From positions 791 through 6,382 of the forward strand of contig NZ_DQDX01000151.1 of NCBI RefSeq assembly GCF_003525665.1: DNA of 5,592 nt, read 5' to 3'. Below are positions 4,993 through 5,592 of this stretch, in pieces. The number at the start of each line of letters is the position of its first letter. The stretch's first letter is position 1. Origin of the DNA: Flavobacterium sp. (GTDB lineage Bacteria > Bacteroidota > Bacteroidia > Flavobacteriales > Flavobacteriaceae). Under the pieces are notes generated by a model. The model searched no databases. It had not been told where the DNA came from and saw only the letters and a program-made list of their open reading frames with translations. A program made the position numbers and the translations under genes.

Positions 4993-5007
4993 TTACAACA
5001 GTTGTAA
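4993..5007. promoter_or_regulatory. Second palindrome TTACAAC-A-GTTGTAA in the yceI promoter
   Basis: A perfect inverted repeat with 7-bp arms and a single central base, overlapping the start of the -7 box. It matches TTACA-N5-TGTAA at 2608-2622 and sits at the same 26-bp offset from the operator start. It could be a repressor site or an extended core promoter feature. Confidence 0.5.
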
Positions 5008-5012
5008 CTTTG
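5005..5012 (+). promoter_or_regulatory. Bacteroidota -7 box for yceI
   Basis: TAACTTTG matches TAnnTTTG. The expected start near 5016 gives an A-rich leader of about 36 nt without a Shine-Dalgarno sequence, typical of highly translated Bacteroidota genes. No -33 TTG is seen at the usual place, where the operator's right half lies. Confidence 0.7.
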
Positions 5013-5051
5013 TACTATAAATTAATAACAACAAAAATAAAATATACAATT

Positions 5052-5579
5052 ATGGCAACAACTAAATGGACAATCGATCCAACACACTCAGAAGTAGGTT
5101 TCAAAGTAAAACACATGATGTTCACCAATGTATCAGGTCAATTCGATACTTATGATGCTACAATCACAACAGAAGACTTCGATTTCGTAACATCTAAAAT
5201 CGAGTTTTCAGCTGATATTGATTCAATAAACACTGGAAATTCAGACAGAGATAATCACTTAAAAAGTGCTGACTTTTTTGATGCCGAAAAAAATCCTAAA
5301 CTAACTTTCGTTTCATCATCATTAGTAAAAAAAGGTGAAGACCACGAATTAACAGGAGAATTAACTATAAACGGAATTACAAAAACCGTAAAACTAGAAA
5401 CTGAAGTAAGCGGATTATTAAAAGATCCATGGGGAAATACCAAAGTAGGATTGAATGCAACAGGAAAAATTAACCGTACCGATTTTGGTTTAACTTGGAA
5501 TTCTGCTTTAGAAACTGGTGGCGTTTTAGTAAGCGAAGAAGTAAAATTAAACATAGAATTACAATTCTTACAACAATAA
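5052..5579 (+). CDS. YceI family lipocalin-like protein, cytoplasmic form
   Basis: 175 aa from the ATG at 5052. An upstream in-frame TTG at 5010 overlaps the -7 box and is rejected as a start. Family landmarks run in order: KWTIDPTHSEVGFKVKHM (5-22), IDSINTGNSDRDNHLKSADF (56-75), FFDAEKNPKLTF, ELTINGITKTVKL, then GKINRTDFGLTWN (138-150) and the final LVSEEVKLNIEL. Family structures show an extended beta barrel that holds polyisoprenoid lipids. E. coli YceI is periplasmic and responds to high pH and osmotic stress. This copy has no signal peptide, so it is predicted to be cytoplasmic, as in many Bacteroidota. The promoter mirrors that of pirin, suggesting coordinated expression with the redox cluster. 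The downstream terminator, if any, lies outside the window. Confidence 0.95.
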   Translation: MATTKWTIDPTHSEVGFKVKHMMFTNVSGQFDTYDATITTEDFDFVTSKIEFSADIDSINTGNSDRDNHLKSADFFDAEKNPKLTFVSSSLVKKGEDHELTGELTINGITKTVKLETEVSGLLKDPWGNTKVGLNATGKINRTDFGLTWNSALETGGVLVSEEVKLNIELQFLQQ

Positions 5580-5592
5580 ATATTTTCTTGAT

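Noticed and set aside
5010..5051. YceI starting at TTG 5010 with 14 extra residues
   Set aside because: The TTG overlaps the -7 box and precedes the predicted transcription start. The ATG at 5052 gives the standard family N-terminus.
5255..5554. 99-codon minus-strand open frame inside yceI
   Set aside because: It is the shadow of a strongly conserved YceI gene, with no promoter, leader or domain of its own.

Overview
This window looks like a chromosomal stretch from a Flavobacterium-type member of the Bacteroidota. The DNA is AT-rich, genes lack Shine-Dalgarno leaders and have A-rich upstream sequences instead, and four promoters match the Bacteroidota -7 element TAnnTTTG. Intergenic repeats also resemble kinds I associate with Flavobacteriaceae. 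The species cannot be fixed from the sequence alone.

Layout. (1) Bases 1-1383: the 3' part of purT (formate-dependent GAR transformylase) is followed after 2 nt by a small secreted cysteine-containing protein of unknown function (DUF6370-like). A strong hairpin terminator at 1354-1382 probably also ends the convergent gene. (2) 1381-1938, minus strand: a maltose O-acetyltransferase-like hexapeptide-repeat enzyme. (3) 1939-2002: a 64-bp divergent promoter region with two back-to-back -7 boxes; the rightward one leaves almost no leader before the regulator gene. (4) 2003-2578: a Crp/Fnr-superfamily regulator without the usual cAMP or Fe-S ligands. (5) 2657-4727: a same-strand redox/stress cluster of pirin (YhhW-like), a small GNAT (YjdJ-like), a small [4Fe-4S] protein (YjdI-like), a two-helix membrane protein and an NAD(P)H-dependent FMN reductase. 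The reductase has an apparent frameshift in an A7 tract at its fourth codon. A terminator at 4747-4779 closes the cluster. (6) 4800-4940: a non-coding, strongly folded repeat-like element. (7) 5052-5579: a cytoplasmic YceI-family protein.

The most notable observation is a matched pair of promoters. Upstream of both pirin and yceI lies the same block: a 16-bp near-palindrome of the form CTTAATCTANNTTAAG, then a second palindrome TTACA-N5-TGTAA, then a TAnnTTTG box. Both copies have identical spacing with no gaps: 26 bp from operator start to the second palindrome, and 38 bp to the -7 box. The operator centre falls near -41.5, the class II activator position of Crp/Fnr proteins. The Crp/Fnr gene lies immediately upstream of the first copy. 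I infer a local regulon in which this regulator controls pirin (probably with the GNAT/ferredoxin/FMN-reductase genes behind it) and yceI.
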